DNA of 64,000 bases from JBCDJI01 sp964351865 (GTDB lineage Bacteria; Verrucomicrobiota; Verrucomicrobiia; Methylacidiphilales; JBCBYL01). The notes beneath the pieces are model-generated. The model was not told the DNA's origin, did not search any database, and saw nothing but the letters and a program-made list of their open reading frames with translations. Every line of letters begins with the position of its first letter. Within the stretch, counting starts at the first letter, position 1. The position numbers and the translations under genes are program-made. Positions 61,263 to 64,000 of this stretch are shown piece by piece. The DNA lies in the NCBI GenBank assembly GCA_964351865.1, contig CAYGPJ010000001.1, positions 1 through 64,000 on the forward strand, in the 5' to 3' direction.

Positions 61263-62501
61263 ATGCCCCCGCTGACTCCTCAAAATCAAAAATCCAATGA
61301 GGCATTGCTCGCAGCCCTGATGGAAACGACACCGGATCGGATCTACTTCAAAGACCTTGAAAGCAAGTTTCTTACCGCGAGTCAGGCTTTCATGGAATTC
61401 CATAATATAAAGGACATCGATCACTTATGCGGAAAAACAGACTTCAACCTTTTCCATCCTAATCACGCCCAAACGGCCCTTATGGCCGAACAGGAAATTA
61501 TTCAAACTGGAAAACCGAAAGTGGGCATGGTTGAAGAGCTCCCCCTCCCCAATGGTCGTACAGAATGGGCACTCAGCACCAAAGTCCCCCTTAAAAACGA
61601 TCAAGGTGAAATTATCGGTACGTTTGGAATTTCGAGAGATATCACAGAACTTCACGAAAAAGAGCAGAAAATTATCGAATATGCGGAAACCTTGACTCGG
61701 CGGCAGCAAGAATTGGACGAACAACTTTTGCTGGCCCGCGAGGTTCAAAATGCCCTGCTACCAGATCGCTTCCCGCTTTTTGGCAGCGCAGCGAACGAAA
61801 AAGACAGCACGCTTCAGTTCGAGCATAAATACTTACCGATAGGATCCGTGGGAGGAGACTTCTTCAGTATTACCAAACTCAGTGAAAACAAGGCGGGTGT
61901 TCTGATTAGTGATGTGATGGGACACGGGGTTCATGCCGCGCTCATCACAGGGATCCAAAGGGTTCTGGTCGAAGACCTGCACCACCTGGCTCACGACCCC
62001 GGCAACTTTCTTACCGAATTAAATCAAAGGCTTTGCACCATCCTGGCCCCCATATCCACTCCGATCTTTGTCACGGCCTGTTATCTGACCATCGAGCTTA
62101 CCGAAGGAAAAGTGGTTTTTTCTAATGCGGCTCATCCATTGCCGATCCACCTTCACGAGCAATCCGGCGACATTGCATTGATCGACGGCAAGACTCATGA
62201 GGGAATTTTCCCGTTGGGAATGGCCGATAGCTCCAGCTATAGCAATTCAGAGTTTTCCATGCACCCTGAGGATACCATTCTGCTCTATACCGACGGATTG
62301 ACGGATATCGAGGTGGACGATGAGCAGCCATTTATGACCAGCGACCTGTTGGAGATTATTCGAACCATTAAAACATCAAATCAAACACCATTGCTGGACC
62401 AGATTACCGATCAAATCGTATCACACTCGAAAAATCAGCAATTTGCAGATGACGTATGCATCCTTAGCGTTAAATATCTCTCGGCTAAGGACTATTCTTA
62501 A
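61263..62501 (+). CDS. PAS-domain PP2C-type (SpoIIE/RsbU-like) phosphatase
   Basis: A 412-residue soluble signalling protein. Residues about 12-130 are a PAS domain (DRIYFKDLESKFLTASQAF, GTFGISRDITELHEKE), 131-165 a coiled-coil linker, and 180-405 a SpoIIE phosphatase with metal motifs GGDFFSI, ISDVMGHGVHAAL, TDGLTDIEV and ADDVCILSV. Such proteins dephosphorylate anti-anti-sigma factors after the PAS domain senses a small ligand or redox state. No partner STAS or anti-sigma gene is nearby. It lies 192 bp after the cassette and may be independent. Confidence 0.92.
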   Translation: MPPLTPQNQKSNEALLAALMETTPDRIYFKDLESKFLTASQAFMEFHNIKDIDHLCGKTDFNLFHPNHAQTALMAEQEIIQTGKPKVGMVEELPLPNGRTEWALSTKVPLKNDQGEIIGTFGISRDITELHEKEQKIIEYAETLTRRQQELDEQLLLAREVQNALLPDRFPLFGSAANEKDSTLQFEHKYLPIGSVGGDFFSITKLSENKAGVLISDVMGHGVHAALITGIQRVLVEDLHHLAHDPGNFLTELNQRLCTILAPISTPIFVTACYLTIELTEGKVVFSNAAHPLPIHLHEQSGDIALIDGKTHEGIFPLGMADSSSYSNSEFSMHPEDTILLYTDGLTDIEVDDEQPFMTSDLLEIIRTIKTSNQTPLLDQITDQIVSHSKNQQFADDVCILSVKYLSAKDYS

Positions 62502-62892
62502 GAGTAAGAACCTTAAAATGGTGTTTTCTAATGTAAGAAGCCTTACACCCGTCCTCCTACGCTCGAAGAGCTGCGGCGCGACAGGTAGGGTAAAGAGCAT
62601 TATTGAATATCTCTGTAAAAAAATCTCTGAAAAAAATGACCACTCGAGGATCGTCATCATCCGTGCATGGAGATTCGCTATCAAACTTACATACAAGTTT
62701 TTCTGCTTAGGTTTGTAAAGTATCCAGTAAAATGATGCTGAATTGGATCATCAGGTCTAAATTTGGCATTCAATTAGAGATACTGAGCGCAACACATCTC
62801 TCTAATTTCATCCTCTACTCGATAATCTTGTCTTCCTTTTTACGTTCATAATAGTCAGGGGCATTGGTTGCTGAAGATTGTATCGTTCAATT
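62502..62892. other. AT-rich intergenic stretch without genes
   Basis: No gene is supported on either strand. Composition becomes AT-rich here compared with the cassette, and the unknown gene on the right side may belong to a different DNA segment. No integration site or terminal repeat was seen. Confidence 0.4.
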
Positions 62893-64000
62893 TTATTCTT
62901 TGAATGATCGTACATATCGCATTTTATAAGCTAATTTGCGCTGCTGCTTCGTGGTTTTTCTGCAAACGTAATACCAGGCTCTTACATTTTTTCTCAGCCG
63001 ATTACGCAGTCCGACAACCACGGAAGGCCAAGCGGTTTCTGGTTTTTCCAATTCCCGAATAAGTGTATCTGCATCGGTTTTCCATTCAGGGTTACGATCA
63101 AGGGTTGATTGCATTTTCAGGTTTTCAATTCTTTCCTGCGGTGATCCGCACAGGGAAAGTTGCTGATTGAGTATGGCCAGAATCAAGCCAATGTCTTTCG
63201 GGGGATCTGGAAATGAATTTACCCGCTCCGCTGACCTTTCCCACTCGTCCAGCAAGACGGTTTTTTCGTGATACTCCCCGAACAAATGACGTGAAAATTG
63301 CCTGAAAACCCGCTTAGAATCCCAAAGCCCCCTACAGTCCTCCGGAAGCAGCGAAAAGGCCTGTGAAACGCAAAATCCGGTCAAACGATCATGCCTCCGG
63401 CGGTGGTTCGGCTCATCTCGACCGGAATTTTCAATCATCGAATTGTTTTTCCCAGTAGAATCATCAAATTCAGTGCCGCAAAGCGGCCTAGATTCAATTT
63501 TGCCCCGTGGTAACTGACAAATATTAACTGTCTGAGTACTCTTTACTAGGTACATAGGTGCAGAATCCGCACTTTCAAATGTATAGGGAGAATTTAGGAA
63601 GCGTCGCCGGTGCCAATACTTCGCATTTTGCGACGGTTCAAAATCTGGCGATTTTAGACCCCCGCGCCGGTGACGGATACGGCCCGACCTTTTCTTTTTG
63701 TATTCAGGTGCATTTGGATTTTTCCGTTCGTCAGAGAAAAAGAAAAGAAGCTGCCCGTCGGTGTTGGGCTGCTCTGTCAGCCATGACTTTCTACAAACCA
63801 CAATCTGCCATGCGTGGTGTTTGGTTTGCTGGCTCATTACCTCAATGTGAAGATCCAAAGCGTCTGCGGCTTCTTTCAGCCGTTCGATTGCCGTCCTGTA
63901 TGCCCTCTTCTTGGGGCTGTGAGGTGATTTGAGTATCTTTGCTTCATTCAGCCTGAACGGTGCTCCGTTTGTGCGTGATAAAGTCGGCCTGATCCGTTTT
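62893..64000 (-). CDS. Unrecognised basic protein, 5' end outside window
   Basis: The minus-strand frame is open from the right edge to a stop at 62893, at least 368 residues. Highlights are a helical start KKRAYRTAIERLKEAADALD, an Arg/Lys-rich patch KKKRSGRIRHRRGG, a central WDSKRVFRQFSRHLFG and a basic C-terminus RNRLRKNVRAWYYVCRKTTK. Four Cys occur without a zinc-site spacing. I recognise no family; the charge suggests nucleic acid binding, and it may belong to an integrated element beyond the window. Confidence 0.5.
   Translation of the reverse strand, partial: KRIRPTLSRTNGAPFRLNEAKILKSPHSPKKRAYRTAIERLKEAADALDLHIEVMSQQTKHHAWQIVVCRKSWLTEQPNTDGQLLFFFSDERKNPNAPEYKKKRSGRIRHRRGGLKSPDFEPSQNAKYWHRRRFLNSPYTFESADSAPMYLVKSTQTVNICQLPRGKIESRPLCGTEFDDSTGKNNSMIENSGRDEPNHRRRHDRLTGFCVSQAFSLLPEDCRGLWDSKRVFRQFSRHLFGEYHEKTVLLDEWERSAERVNSFPDPPKDIGLILAILNQQLSLCGSPQERIENLKMQSTLDRNPEWKTDADTLIRELEKPETAWPSVVVGLRNRLRKNVRAWYYVCRKTTKQQRKLAYKMRYVRSFKE

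Noticed and set aside
62443..62718. Small gene after the PAS-SpoIIE phosphatase
   Set aside because: The frame overlaps the end of the phosphatase gene and the rest is low-complexity AT-rich sequence with no family resemblance.

Overview
The window looks like a chromosomal segment of a polysaccharide-degrading member of the Verrucomicrobiota, most likely Opitutae/Puniceicoccales or a close relative. This rests on a four-gene 'Verru_Chthon cassette' (pseudopilin-like genes typical of this phylum), PEP-CTERM sorting signals, two GH141-like parallel beta-helix proteins, a GH78 rhamnosidase, several SGNH carbohydrate esterases and an oxidative L-fucose pathway. No rRNA, tRNA or CRISPR array was seen. 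The taxonomic call is an inference from gene families.

Layout. 1-3.2 kb: a secreted S8 protease running off the left edge, then a graveyard of IS3, IS256 and sulfatase remnants. 3.2-4.4 kb: a membrane-anchored PA14-like protein whose 3' end runs into IS debris. 4.8-9.4 kb: an operon of NCS1-type transporter, 62-residue membrane protein and GH78 alpha-L-rhamnosidase. 9.8-24.8 kb: two related modules, each pairing a PEP-CTERM protein with a divergent sialate-O-acetylesterase-like enzyme. The first is split by a MITE and a GH36-like glycosidase and is followed by an AT-rich raffinose-synthase-like gene plus an unknown secreted protein. An IS110 element inserted inside a second MITE lies between the modules. 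25-28.3 kb: a HicAB-like pair, a third MITE, an ankyrin lipoprotein and a REP-associated tyrosine transposase unit with perfect 27-bp inverted repeats.

28.3-42.3 kb: the metabolic core. Two GH141-like proteins in direct orientation bracket an AraC regulator and a seven-gene operon. The operon predicts L-fucose dehydrogenase, L-fuconate dehydratase, an SSS symporter, a lipoprotein mutarotase, L-fuconolactonase, 2-keto-3-deoxy-L-fuconate dehydrogenase and an FAH-family hydrolase. Together these would convert L-fucose to pyruvate and lactate.

42.4-61.1 kb: a chimeric prepilin/MFS ORF, an intact LacI regulator, a GH2 glycosidase with a malectin-like tail, a prepilin, a membrane-anchored vWA-like protein, a PEP-type protein lacking its sorting signal, a broken LacI paralogue, a SASA esterase, a GH50-like lipoprotein, an MFS transporter and the Verru_Chthon cassette D-B-C-A. 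61.3 kb to the end: a PAS-SpoIIE phosphatase and an unrecognised protein running off the right edge.

The strongest unifying signal is a palindrome of form TRYGCAC-N4-GTGCRYA. Thirteen good copies lie mostly 45-110 bp upstream of the protease, PEP-CTERM, esterase, GH141, GH2, GH50, prepilin, anchored-protein and cassette genes. Two LacI paralogues with an unusual HHTTVSR recognition helix are the natural candidate regulators. The arrangement suggests that enzymes, surface proteins and a pseudopilin-type apparatus are expressed together in response to a polysaccharide-derived sugar.
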